This document shows, piece by piece, positions 34,528-42,523 of a DNA stretch of 64,000 bases (within the stretch, counting starts at the first letter, position 1; every line of letters begins with the position of its first letter). Source of the DNA: Flavobacterium sp. JAS. Lineage in GTDB: Bacteria; Bacteroidota; Bacteroidia; Flavobacteriales; Flavobacteriaceae. The translations under genes were made by a program, and so were the position numbers. The notes under the pieces are model-generated. The model was not told the DNA's origin. It searched no databases and saw nothing but the letters and a program-made list of their open reading frames with translations. Location of the stretch: positions 1 through 64,000 of the forward strand of contig NZ_JAJMOX010000007.1 of assembly GCF_020991455.1 (NCBI RefSeq), written 5' to 3'.

Positions 34528-35295
34528 TTAACCTTTCCTTCCGTAAAGTAAAATTCTTTTAAAGGCATAAATTGCAGGGAGTTTCGGAAAATTCTTTGCA
34601 ATTCTATTTTTAAATGTGTTGATGAAAAGTTCTTTCTGATCTTCCTGAAGAAGTTCTACATACGGAATCAGTGCTGAACCTGAAATAAAGTCATAAAGCG
34701 CCTCATGATCATTGGCTATGATAGGATAAACTTTCTGCATGATCTGAATATCTTCCAGTCCGCCATCAAACATAATTTGCGCATACTGATCCATACTTAA
34801 TACAGGAGAATCTCTTCGCCAGCCATTAAAATAAGTTTTAAAAGGTTCTTCGTCTGCTAATTGATATAAAATTTTATTCAGCAGGTTTTCTTTCTGAATG
34901 GGCATCTGTACTGCAAATTGTCCTTTTGAATAAATAGAATTAATCAGTTTCGGAAATAATACTTCATGATTATCTGACCACTGCAAAGCCGCATTACTAA
35001 AAACTAAATCCCATTTTTTATCTGATCCTGCAATATCTTCTACATTTGCACGCTCAAAACGGAGATTTTCAGTTTCTAATGACTTTGATCTTTCCAGCAT
35101 TTCTGTAGAGGAATCAATTCCTATAAAATTAGTTTTACTAAACTTTTTGGCTAGTATCGAAGTTTGTTCGCCGGTACCGCAGCCTAAATCAATTGCGCTT
35201 GAAGATTCCGCCTCCTTAATTAGATCCATCAGATCATAAAAAGGTTTATATCGCAAATCTTTAAATTTATTATATACTTCTGGATTCCAAGGCAT
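34528..35295 (-). CDS. SAM-dependent methyltransferase, trans-aconitate methyltransferase-like
   Basis: 255 residues, size and start (MPWNPEVYNKFKDLRYKPFYDLMDLI) as in Tam. SAM motif I is AIDLGCGTGEQTSILA, followed by FIGIDSSTEMLERSK and LVFSNAALQWSDNHE, typical of Tam proteins. Tam methylates trans-aconitate, relieving aconitase inhibition, but the substrate here is only likely. It is monocistronic, convergent with the lipase gene at only 19 bp. Confidence 0.85.
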   Translation of the reverse strand: MPWNPEVYNKFKDLRYKPFYDLMDLIKEAESSSAIDLGCGTGEQTSILAKKFSKTNFIGIDSSTEMLERSKSLETENLRFERANVEDIAGSDKKWDLVFSNAALQWSDNHEVLFPKLINSIYSKGQFAVQMPIQKENLLNKILYQLADEEPFKTYFNGWRRDSPVLSMDQYAQIMFDGGLEDIQIMQKVYPIIANDHEALYDFISGSALIPYVELLQEDQKELFINTFKNRIAKNFPKLPAIYAFKRILLYGRKG

Positions 35296-35433
35296 ATTTT
35301 CTTCAATTTTATAATTTTAATAGCTTCTGAAAATGTAAAAAACTGTTGTTATAAAGTCAGTCGTAACCTAGCTAATTTACGATATATTTTTAAATTATAA
35401 AACCAGTCTTTAGCTCCTTGTATATTCATTAAA

Positions 35434-36432
35434 TTAATTTGTATCAATTTGCATAACTAATTTCTTTCCTTGCGTTTTATTCTCGCGTAGTATTTTATGA
35501 GCGGTAATAACTGTAGCGGCTTCTAGACTTCCAACTATTGCAACCGTTGGCGGTGCAATCAATTTATCTTGTAAAAGAATCCTTAATTGATTCAATCCTT
35601 GTTTATAGTAATCGTATTTTTTTTCAATACCATAAGCATAATTTGAAATATTAAGTATTGTCGCGCCTTTATTAAAAAGTAATTCACGGGAAAGACTGGT
35701 AGAAAATGCTGTAACATCTACATAAATTCCGTTTGCTACTAAAAGTGGCGCAGTGATTTCTGCTATTTCATTTCCAACCAAATCTACTATAAAATCAAAT
35801 TTATTGCCTTTGTTTAAAGCAATTGCCGCTTCGTCAATTTTTTGATTTTTATAGTTAATGATTTGATTTTCTTTTACACCAAGATCTATCAAAGATGCAA
35901 TACTTTGATCATTGCCAGCAGTAACAATAAAATTCTCATAACCGTTTGCAATAAGCAATTTAACTAATATATTCCCTACTCCTCCTGCTGCGCCAGTAAT
36001 CAAAATAGAATCTGTAAAAGAAGCTTTCATGCGATTCAAACATTGCAAAGCCGTTAAACCAACTGACGGAATTGCTGCGGCTTCTTCAAAAGAAATAGTA
36101 TCCGGTTTATGCATCACAATTGCTTCCGGAACGCAAATATATTCGGCATAAGTACCGTTAGAACCCATACTTCCGGAGCCACAAAAAACGGCATCATTAA
36201 CTTTAAAATCCTTCACTCCTTTTCCTAATGCCATTACAATACCGGAGAATTCACGACCCAGAATATTGGAATGCATGCGTTTCTTTTCTGATCTATTCTC
36301 TGTCATTTGATAATCAATCGGATTGAAACCTGAGGCTATAATTTTTATCTGAATTTGATTGTCTGCAGGCTGAGGAATATTTATTTCTTCCAATAGAAAC
36401 TCGTTATTTTGTTGTAGTACGATAGCTTTCAT
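35434..36432 (-). CDS. Quinone-oxidoreductase-like medium-chain dehydrogenase
   Basis: 332 residues from ATG at 36430-36432 (MKAIVLQQNNEFLLEEI); the 11 residues upstream are not family-like. GREFSGIVMALG, the AAGGVGNILVKLL nucleotide motif, and the absence of zinc-ligand Cys place it in the zinc-independent QOR (NADPH:quinone reductase) branch. It likely reduces quinones or other electrophiles. It is divergent from an HxlR gene with a clear operator between them, so it is probably derepressed by such compounds. Confidence 0.9.
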   Translation of the reverse strand: MKAIVLQQNNEFLLEEINIPQPADNQIQIKIIASGFNPIDYQMTENRSEKKRMHSNILGREFSGIVMALGKGVKDFKVNDAVFCGSGSMGSNGTYAEYICVPEAIVMHKPDTISFEEAAAIPSVGLTALQCLNRMKASFTDSILITGAAGGVGNILVKLLIANGYENFIVTAGNDQSIASLIDLGVKENQIINYKNQKIDEAAIALNKGNKFDFIVDLVGNEIAEITAPLLVANGIYVDVTAFSTSLSRELLFNKGATILNISNYAYGIEKKYDYYKQGLNQLRILLQDKLIAPPTVAIVGSLEAATVITAHKILRENKTQGKKLVMQIDTN

Positions 36433-36496
36433 TTTTATTGTTTTATTATACAAAAGTATAGCCACAAAACTTTATTTTTGTTATGGGTTAACACTT

Positions 36497-36510
36497 GGTA
36501 ACCGGTTACC
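36497..36510. promoter_or_regulatory. 14-bp palindrome, probable HxlR operator
   Basis: GGTAACCGGTTACC is a perfect palindrome in the 92-bp gap between the quinone reductase and HxlR starts; GGTTAAC just upstream (36486-36492) may be a half site. It could control both divergent genes. Confidence 0.6.
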
Positions 36511-36524
36511 TAAGAGAAACTAGT

Positions 36525-36902
36525 ATGGCAAAAATTAATGACAACGGAACACTTCGCGAAGCCAATTGCTCAGAAGAACTTATGGCAATGCGCGATAGCC
36601 TGGACGTATTGGGAGGAAAATGGAAACTAATGATTCTGCGTTTCTTAACCAACCGAACGCACCAAACTATTCATTTTAAGAAAATGCAACGCGAAATTGG
36701 AGGAATTTCGGCCAAAATGCTTAGCAAAGAATTAAAAGAATTGGAAACAAATTTACTAGTAAGCCGAACAGAACAAGATACTAAACCCGCAACTGTCGCG
36801 TATGCCATTACAGAATATGGAAAATCTGTACTTCCGGTAACCGAAACTTTAGTAAACTGGGGACTTTCTCATCGTAAAAAAATAATTGAATCTAATCGAT
36901 AA
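36525..36902 (+). CDS. HxlR-family winged-helix regulator
   Basis: 125 residues from ATG at 36525 (MAKINDNGTLREANCSEELM); an ATG at 36495 would put the operator inside the gene. LDVLGGKWKLMILRFL, MQREIGGISAKMLSKELKELETNLLVSR and the conserved N-terminal Cys (ANCSEE) are the family signature. The Cys suggests thiol-based sensing of quinones or aldehydes. It is paired with the divergent quinone reductase. Confidence 0.93.
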   Translation: MAKINDNGTLREANCSEELMAMRDSLDVLGGKWKLMILRFLTNRTHQTIHFKKMQREIGGISAKMLSKELKELETNLLVSRTEQDTKPATVAYAITEYGKSVLPVTETLVNWGLSHRKKIIESNR

Positions 36903-36939
36903 AATTATGGTTCTCAAATAATCCTTTTAATATAATTGT

Positions 36940-37734
36940 ATGACAACAACAATCAATAATTTGGCATTTGACAGTGGTTATTCCGATGTAAACGGACTAA
37001 AAATGTATTATGAAATTTACGGTCAAGGAAAACCTCTCATACTCCTTCATGGTGGTGGCTCAACTATTCAGACAAATTTTGAAAAGGTCATTCCATTGTT
37101 TGCCAAAAACAGAAAGGTAATTGCTGTTGAATTACAAGCTCACGGGCGAACAAACGACCGAAATGCTGATCTCACCTTTGAGCAAGATGCAGATGATATT
37201 GCCACTTTTTTAAAAAACTTAAACATAGACAAAGCTGACATTTTCGGGTTTAGTAATGGTGGTACAACTACCTTACAAATTGCTATTCGACATCCGGAAA
37301 TAGTCGATAAAATAATTTTGGGTTCTGCACTTGCTAAACGCAATGGTGTTCCTGACTGGTTTTGGGATTTTATGGAACAGGCTACTTTAGAAAATATGCC
37401 TGAGCAACTTCAGTCTGGCTATAAAAAAGTAGCAGCTGACCCAAATAGTTTACAAATAATGCATGATAGAGATGTAAAAAGGATGGTTAATTTCAAAGAC
37501 ATTCCTTCTGAAAAAATTAAAGCTATTAAAGCTCCCTCATTAATCATAATAGGTGATAAAGATCTTATTACACCCGAACATGCTATAGAATTGCACAGAG
37601 AAATTGCAAATTCTGAATTAGCAATAATTCCGGGTGGACACGGAGAATATATTGGAGAAATAACAACAATAAAACCCAATTTTAAAGAAATTGAGCTTAT
37701 TGTTCCATTGATTGAAAAATTCCTTGACAACTAA
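36940..37734 (+). CDS. Alpha/beta hydrolase (serine type)
   Basis: 264 residues. LILLHGGGSTIQTNF (oxyanion), FGFSNGGTTTLQIAIRHPE (nucleophile Ser in GFSNGG), LIIIGDKDLITPEHA (acid) and PGGHGEYIG (His) give the complete triad order. It probably hydrolyses an ester; substrate unknown. It follows the HxlR gene by 37 bp and may be co-regulated. Its 3' end overlaps the convergent nitronate monooxygenase gene by 4 bp. Confidence 0.9.
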   Translation: MTTTINNLAFDSGYSDVNGLKMYYEIYGQGKPLILLHGGGSTIQTNFEKVIPLFAKNRKVIAVELQAHGRTNDRNADLTFEQDADDIATFLKNLNIDKADIFGFSNGGTTTLQIAIRHPEIVDKIILGSALAKRNGVPDWFWDFMEQATLENMPEQLQSGYKKVAADPNSLQIMHDRDVKRMVNFKDIPSEKIKAIKAPSLIIIGDKDLITPEHAIELHREIANSELAIIPGGHGEYIGEITTIKPNFKEIELIVPLIEKFLDN

Positions 37735-38816
37735 GCTTTCAACCTATCAAAATAGGTTGTGGTTTCTTCAATTAAAGAATGCATTAATTCACTCGCTTTG
37801 GTATGTTTTAGAATTGGCGCTATTTGACCTCCCCAAAACAAGATCATATCCCATTTTTCCTGATCGAGTGCTGCTTTTCGTAACGGAGACATAAAAGTAG
37901 TCTGTAACGGAAATGGCAATATAGATGCTTCTTTTCCTAGAATTTCCTTTGCAATTCTGCTGGTTAATCCGCGGCCGACTCTGCCTGTATAAGCGCGTGA
38001 TAAAGTTGTGTATTTTGATGCAGCTGAAAATAACATTTGCTTGTGAATAGGTAATGCATTCGACTCGTCACAGGCTAAAAATGCAGTCCCAATTTGAGCT
38101 GCGCTTGCGCCTAAAGCCAAAGCCGCTGTAACACCTTTTCCGTTAGCGATTCCGCCCGCTGCAATAACGGGGATTTTTACTTTTTCCCGAATTAACTGCA
38201 ATAACACAAAACTTCCCGTTAAAGATGATTCTGCCGAAGCTAAAAAAGAAGGTCGATGTCCGCCCGCTTCAAAACCCGAAGCGATAATCATATCTACACC
38301 GGCATTTTCTAAAAAGATAGCTTCGTCTAATGTTGTCGCTGCGCCAACAGTAACAATTCCTGATTTTCGGCATTGTTCTAAAACATTGGCAGATGGAACT
38401 CCAAACATAAAACTGAATACTTTGGGACGAACCTTTAAAATGACTTCAAGCTGATTCTCAAATCTGGATTGAAATGAGGCTGGTTTCTCCGGCAACGGAA
38501 TTCCAACTTCATCAAAATACGGTTTAAATATTTCTTTTGCTTTATTAAATTGCTCGTCTGAAATACCATTCGGATGCATATCAGAATCCGAAACCCAAAG
38601 ATTTAGATTATACGGTTTATTGGTCGCCGCTTTTATTTGTTTGTCTGCTTCAAAAATTTCCTGCGGACTCATTGTATAAGCTCCATATCCGCCAAGTCCG
38701 CCTGCATTTGAGACTGCGGCTGTCAATTCTACGGATGATAAATTTCCTCCAAATGGTCCCTGAAGAATGGGATATTGGATTCCTAACAACTTCGAAGCTT
38801 CTGTATTGTACCACAT
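37731..38816 (-). CDS. Nitronate monooxygenase-like flavoprotein
   Basis: 361 residues. The FMN-binding TIM barrel is shown by YPILQGPFGGNLSSVELTAAVSNAGGLG, IASGFEAGGHRPS, VIAAGGIANGKGVTAALALGASAAQIGTAFLACDES and SRAYTGRVGRGL. Such enzymes oxidise nitronates such as propionate 3-nitronate. It is the last gene of a five-gene minus-strand operon (YceI, tautomerase, SDR, NTF2-like, NMO). Confidence 0.9.
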   Translation of the reverse strand: MWYNTEASKLLGIQYPILQGPFGGNLSSVELTAAVSNAGGLGGYGAYTMSPQEIFEADKQIKAATNKPYNLNLWVSDSDMHPNGISDEQFNKAKEIFKPYFDEVGIPLPEKPASFQSRFENQLEVILKVRPKVFSFMFGVPSANVLEQCRKSGIVTVGAATTLDEAIFLENAGVDMIIASGFEAGGHRPSFLASAESSLTGSFVLLQLIREKVKIPVIAAGGIANGKGVTAALALGASAAQIGTAFLACDESNALPIHKQMLFSAASKYTTLSRAYTGRVGRGLTSRIAKEILGKEASILPFPLQTTFMSPLRKAALDQEKWDMILFWGGQIAPILKHTKASELMHSLIEETTTYFDRLKA

Positions 38817-38835
38817 GACTTTATAGTTTTAGAGT

Positions 38836-39291
38836 TTATTCGCTTAAATCTGTCAACATTTTATTGACGATAAGCCATTGACCATCAATCTTATGGAGAG
38901 ATAAAAAATCTCGATAATTAAAGTCGTACATTTTAACATTAATCTCTGCAATCGCAATAGAATTTACGACTTTTATATTCAGAATTTGGCCTTTAAAAGG
39001 TTTTCCTGAATCTTTTGGGCTTTGTCTGTTTTTGACACCATCCAAATAAAGATCTACCGTTTTGAAGTAGGGTTGTCCTTTTACATTTCCAAAAACTAAT
39101 GTTCCTGGATGAAAAATACTCCCCAATAACATTTCGTCGCCTTCGTAAATTCCTTTAAAATAATAGTTTTCTACTACATCTGTAATCGCTGCTATATCTG
39201 CCTGCTGATTTTCCATTTTAATTCTATTTTGTGCTTTAAGTCCTGCTGTTACACAGGACATCAAAGCTATTATCACTATAAAAGTTTTCAC
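38836..39291 (-). CDS. Secreted NTF2-like (lumazine-binding type) protein
   Basis: 151 residues. A signal peptide (MKTFIVIIALMSCVTAGLKAQ) precedes a cone-shaped NTF2-like domain: ITDVVENYYFKGIYEGDEMLLGSIFHP and FLSLHKIDGQWLIVNKM at the end. Members bind or transform small molecules, but no catalytic residues can be assigned. It lies 1 bp from the SDR gene and 19 bp from the NMO gene within the operon. Confidence 0.85.
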   Translation of the reverse strand: MKTFIVIIALMSCVTAGLKAQNRIKMENQQADIAAITDVVENYYFKGIYEGDEMLLGSIFHPGTLVFGNVKGQPYFKTVDLYLDGVKNRQSPKDSGKPFKGQILNIKVVNSIAIAEINVKMYDFNYRDFLSLHKIDGQWLIVNKMLTDLSE

Positions 39292-39292
39292 C

Positions 39293-40027
39293 TTAGTTTA
39301 AATTATGTCCAGCTGCTTTACCACCATCAACATTGATAATTGATCCGGTAATAAAATTACTTTTTGCTACAGTATAAACCATTTCGGCAACATCATCGAT
39401 TTCTCCAACTCTGTTTAGTAAATGTAAACCTGCATTCTGATCTGCTTTATCACCGTGCATTGGAGTACGAATAACTCCAGGAGCAACAGTATTTACACGA
39501 ATATTTTGTTTTCCAAATTCGGCTGCCAACTGAATTGTCAAGGCATGAATAGCACCTTTACTTGATACCGGAGCCGAAGCTGGCCATCCACCCAAACCGT
39601 GATTTACAAGTGGAGTTCCGATGTTGATTACTACTCCACCTTTTTGTTCCAACATTTGAGAAATCACTGCTTGTGTAGTAAAAAAGGTTCCTTTTAGATT
39701 TGTTTTCAAAAATTTATCTAAATACGCTTCGTCAACTTCCAAAAACGGTTTGCTGTCAAAGATTCCGGCGTTATTCACAAGTACATCTGCCGATCCAAAT
39801 TTTTCGATTGCCAGAGCAACCAATTGCTTTCCTGTTGCTACATCGCTGACATCGCCAGCAAACAATGCAAGATTATCACCTGCTCCAAATTCATTAAAAG
39901 TGTTTTCTAATGCACTTGGCGTTAATGAATTGATGACAACATTGTCACCTCTGTCCAAAAAATATTTTGCAATTCCTTTTCCTATACCAGATGCTGCACC
40001 TGTTACGATTATTGTTTGTTTTTTCAT
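39293..40027 (-). CDS. Short-chain dehydrogenase/reductase lacking the catalytic Tyr
   Basis: 244 residues. The cofactor motif TGAASGIGKGIAKYF and VLVNNAGIF are normal, and VAPGVIRTPM and the C-terminal GSIINVDGG are classical. In the active site, the YxxxK motif reads PVSSK (within SAPVSSKGAIHAL): Lys is present but the Tyr position is Pro. It may use another residue or have lost dehydrogenase activity. It lies 4 bp downstream of the tautomerase gene. Confidence 0.9.
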   Translation of the reverse strand: MKKQTIIVTGAASGIGKGIAKYFLDRGDNVVINSLTPSALENTFNEFGAGDNLALFAGDVSDVATGKQLVALAIEKFGSADVLVNNAGIFDSKPFLEVDEAYLDKFLKTNLKGTFFTTQAVISQMLEQKGGVVINIGTPLVNHGLGGWPASAPVSSKGAIHALTIQLAAEFGKQNIRVNTVAPGVIRTPMHGDKADQNAGLHLLNRVGEIDDVAEMVYTVAKSNFITGSIINVDGGKAAGHNLN

Positions 40028-40031
40028 GATT

Positions 40032-40250
40032 TTATTTTTTATCGGCTGTTATGCCTTTTTCTCTTAATACTGATACTTGTTCTCCTGCGTAACCCCAATC
40101 GTCTAATTCAATTTCCTGAATTACAACGTGAGTTAAGTGCGGATCTTTGTTTAAAACGTCTGTAATCAAATTGGTTATTCCGCTTATTAATTCCTGTTTT
40201 TGCTCACGAGTTACTCCTTCGCGAGTCAATTCAATTTTTACGTAAGGCAT
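40032..40250 (-). CDS. 4-oxalocrotonate tautomerase-family protein
   Basis: 72 residues starting MPYVKIELTREGVTREQKQELISG, with the catalytic N-terminal proline (Pro2, exposed after Met removal). VVIQEIELDDWGYAGEQV is the usual second half. It would isomerise keto/enol or allylic substrates without cofactor, as a hexamer. It is the second gene of the operon; the substrate probably links to the SDR and NMO. Confidence 0.9.
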   Translation of the reverse strand: MPYVKIELTREGVTREQKQELISGITNLITDVLNKDPHLTHVVIQEIELDDWGYAGEQVSVLREKGITADKK

Positions 40251-40276
40251 GATTTTAATTTTTTAGTTTGTTCTAA

Positions 40277-40810
40277 TTATATTGCTTTAGCAGAAATATT
40301 GAAATCCAATTCAAAATCATTGTAAATCAATGTATCTCCCAAGTCTTTGAAGAAATTACCTGAACGGAATCTGATGTCGTATTTGGTACGATCAATTACC
40401 AGTTTACCCGAAAGTGTAATTGCATTTTCAATATTCTCTACGCTTGCTTCAAAACCAACAACATGCGAAATATCTTTTATAGTAAGATTACCTTCAAGAT
40501 AATAAGTGTTGCTTGACAATTCTTTTACGGAAAGAATATCAAAAGTTGCGGTTGGGAATTTTTCGATAGAGAAAAAATCATCTGAAGCAAGGTGCCCTGC
40601 AAATTGTTCGTTTGTTGCAGGATCTGTAATGTCCAGAATTTTTATTGTAGAAGTATTAATAACGATATTACCTCCTTTTACCTTTCCACCATTCAAGATG
40701 AAATTACCTTCTTTGATACCAATTGTACCATTATGTGCACCAGTAACTTTTTTACCAGTCCATTCTACGTTGCTATTTGAGCTTACGATTTTAAAATTTG
40801 TTGTTTCCAT
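40277..40810 (-). CDS. YceI-family lipocalin-like protein
   Basis: 177 residues with no signal peptide, unlike many periplasmic members. FKIVSSNSNVEWTGKKVTGAHNGTIGIKEGNF, SDDFFSIEKFPTATFDI and FRSGNFFKDLGDTLIYNDFELDF show the YceI beta-barrel that binds isoprenoid-like lipids. It leads the operon and has a Crp-like site about 60 bp upstream of its start. Confidence 0.92.
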   Translation of the reverse strand: METTNFKIVSSNSNVEWTGKKVTGAHNGTIGIKEGNFILNGGKVKGGNIVINTSTIKILDITDPATNEQFAGHLASDDFFSIEKFPTATFDILSVKELSSNTYYLEGNLTIKDISHVVGFEASVENIENAITLSGKLVIDRTKYDIRFRSGNFFKDLGDTLIYNDFELDFNISAKAI

Positions 40811-40835
40811 TTTTATTGTATTTAAAAGTACAATG

Positions 40836-40880
40836 CAAAGGAACGGCGGATATAGAAATTGGTTACGTGACCTAGATCAC
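40836..40880 (-). promoter_or_regulatory. Promoter with Crp/Fnr-type site before the YceI operon
   Basis: GTGACCTAGATCAC (40867-40880) is a perfect GTGA-N6-TCAC dyad, the Crp/Fnr core. On the minus strand TTCCTTTG (40836-40843) resembles the TAnnTTTG -7 box with one mismatch, placing the dyad centre near -43, the class II activator position. The Crp-like gene at 41108-41683 is adjacent. Direct control is inferred. Confidence 0.6.
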
Positions 40881-40975
40881 ATTCTGATTTTGGGGTTAAA
40901 TCAGAAGAGTTCCGAAGGAACAAAATATATTGTAGAGATGGATTTTAACCCATCATTCGCAATCAGAACCCAATC

Positions 40976-41078
40976 TTGTCATTTCGACGGAGGAGAAATC
41001 TTCGCAAGTAGCTCGACAATTTAGGAAAAATACTTGTGTTAGTTTCTTGCGGAGATTTCTCCTCCGTCGAAATGACAA
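40976..41078. repeat. 33-bp inverted repeat (REP-like) pair
   Basis: TTGTCATTTCGACGGAGGAG at 40976 starts a 33-bp arm whose complement ends at 41078; 32 of 33 positions match around a 37-bp loop. GTCATTTCGACG words are familiar from many Bacteroidota intergenic repeats. It lies between the YceI promoter and the Crp-like gene and is transcribable as a long hairpin. Confidence 0.75.
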
Positions 41079-41107
41079 ACTAAACGCAAACATGACAAAA
41101 ATCTTCT

Positions 41108-41683
41108 TTACTTATGAGCCTGTAATCGGCTTAAGGTTTCTCTGGAAACACCCAAATAAGCAGCAATCAAATGTTTTGGGACAAGATTGTACAATTGAGG
41201 ATATAATGCCAAAAGCTCTTCGTAGCGTTTTTTGACATTGTTATTCATAAAAGATAAAAGCCTTTTTTGCGATGCTATATATCCTTTATTGGTTCGCCAG
41301 CGAAAAAAATGTTCCACTTGATGGAATTCTGCACATAGTTTCTCGCGGTCATTACTCGAAAGACAAAGCACTTCGGCATCAGTAATACAATCAATGTTTA
41401 TTGTTGCGATCGTTTGATTGTATAAAGCATTATAATCAGAAGTCCACCACGTTGGCATTGCAAACTGAAGTATATACATCTTTATATCATCATTTATATA
41501 AAAGGCTTTTAAACAGCCCGAAACCACAAAATATTCGCAATCAACATGATCTCCGGCACTCACAATAGTTTGTCCTTTCTTGAAAGAAATGGGTGAAAAA
41601 TGAGAAAAAAAGTAATCGAATTCCTTTTCTGTCAATACAGCAGTTTTGGCAATATGTTCTTGTAATAATTCTTTGGCTCCCAT
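41108..41683 (-). CDS. Crp/Fnr-family transcriptional regulator
   Basis: 191 residues, the compact Bacteroidota form. A cyclic-nucleotide-binding-type beta roll (FKKGQTIVSAGDHVDCEYFVVSGCLKAFYI) is followed by a short winged HTH (VPKHLIAAYLGVSRETLSRLQ). Cysteine ligands for an Fnr cluster are not arranged as in Fnr. It probably activates the YceI operon through the GTGA-N6-TCAC site at 40867. On its own promoter, TAACTTTG is present at the -7 position. Confidence 0.92.
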   Translation of the reverse strand: MGAKELLQEHIAKTAVLTEKEFDYFFSHFSPISFKKGQTIVSAGDHVDCEYFVVSGCLKAFYINDDIKMYILQFAMPTWWTSDYNALYNQTIATINIDCITDAEVLCLSSNDREKLCAEFHQVEHFFRWRTNKGYIASQKRLLSFMNNNVKKRYEELLALYPQLYNLVPKHLIAAYLGVSRETLSRLQAHK

Positions 41684-41786
41684 TCTTATAATTATGAATT
41701 TAATTCGTTCAGAAAGTATTCCTCAAAGTTACGGAATCGGCATCAGATCAAAACGGTTGTTCTATACAAAAGCTAAAAGTTTATAA

Positions 41787-41861
41787 TGTCTGATTCAAAT
41801 CTAAAATTGTCCATTTCAGTAAAAAAGCAGTATGATTTTGATCGCGTCTGACGCAATTTTG
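41787..41861 (+). promoter_or_regulatory. 21-bp-phased direct repeats and promoter of the DoxX gene
   Basis: TGTCTGATTCAA (41787) and TGTCCATTTCAG (41808) are spaced exactly 21 bp; CAATTTTG (41854-41861), a variant -7 box, begins 46 bp after the second repeat. This is the same geometry as at six other promoters up to 54266. Candidate LytTR-type activator site. Confidence 0.6.
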
Positions 41862-41890
41862 TACTGTTTAACAACTTAAAATTTAAAATC

Positions 41891-42289
41891 ATGAACACAA
41901 AAACAACAAAAATTATTTATTGGACAGGAATTATTCTAACCTCTTTATGGTTTGGTGCCAGCGGTTTTTTTGAACTTACAACAAATCCTGTGGTTTGGAA
42001 AATTACACAGCAATTGGGTTATCCCGAGCATTTTATTTATTTGCTTGGCGTAATGAAAGTGTCAGGAGTTATTACATTATTAATTCCAAACAAATTACTA
42101 AGATTGAAAGAATGGGTATTTGCAGGTATTTTCTTTGATATCATTTTTGCCTTCTTCTCAAAACTGGTTGTATTAGGTTTTCCTGCTACAATCGATGCTA
42201 TAATTGCTTTTGCGATGGTAAGTGTAACTTATGCCATGTTTAGAGAATTGTACACTGCAAATTATACCAAAAATATAGTGGTTGACTAA
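41891..42289 (+). CDS. DoxX-like membrane protein
   Basis: 132 residues with four hydrophobic helices: IIYWTGIILTSLWFGASGFFEL, GVMKVSGVITLLIPN, WVFAGIFFDIIFAFFSKLVV and a fourth at 100-120. This is the DoxX-like (DUF4149/DoxX_2) layout. Related proteins take part in quinone or thiol redox at the membrane, but the role here is unknown. It has the repeat-type promoter shared with the hydrolase genes to the right and is followed by a terminator. Confidence 0.85.
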   Translation: MNTKTTKIIYWTGIILTSLWFGASGFFELTTNPVVWKITQQLGYPEHFIYLLGVMKVSGVITLLIPNKLLRLKEWVFAGIFFDIIFAFFSKLVVLGFPATIDAIIAFAMVSVTYAMFRELYTANYTKNIVVD

Positions 42290-42313
42290 TTTTACTCTAA
42301 TTAGAAATTACAA

Positions 42314-42346
42314 AAAATGCCTGAGAACTTAATCTCGGGCATTTTT
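42314..42346 (+). terminator. Terminator after the DoxX gene
   Basis: AAAAATGCCTGAGA and TCTCGGGCATTTTT pair (with one G-T) around ACTTAA and end in a T run, 25 bp after the stop. Confidence 0.8.
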
Positions 42347-42407
42347 GATTTGTAACTAAAATTGGTCCTAAGATTCAATCTAAGCCAATTTTATTTATAC
42401 CGAAAAT

Positions 42408-42481
42408 TGGACTATTCAACTACTATTCTGGTCAGTTGGCACTTTTTTACTTATTAACGCCCAATTGCAACTCTACCTTTG
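42408..42481 (+). promoter_or_regulatory. Direct repeats and promoter of the DUF1223 gene
   Basis: TGGACTATTCA (42408) and TGGTCAGTTGG (42429) are 21 bp apart and weaker matches to the regional repeat. TACCTTTG (42474-42481) is an exact -7 box, 45 bp after the second repeat (46 in the others). Confidence 0.5.
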
Positions 42482-42523
42482 AATAAAATAACAGCTAATC
42501 AATAATTTTTAAAATAAAACATT

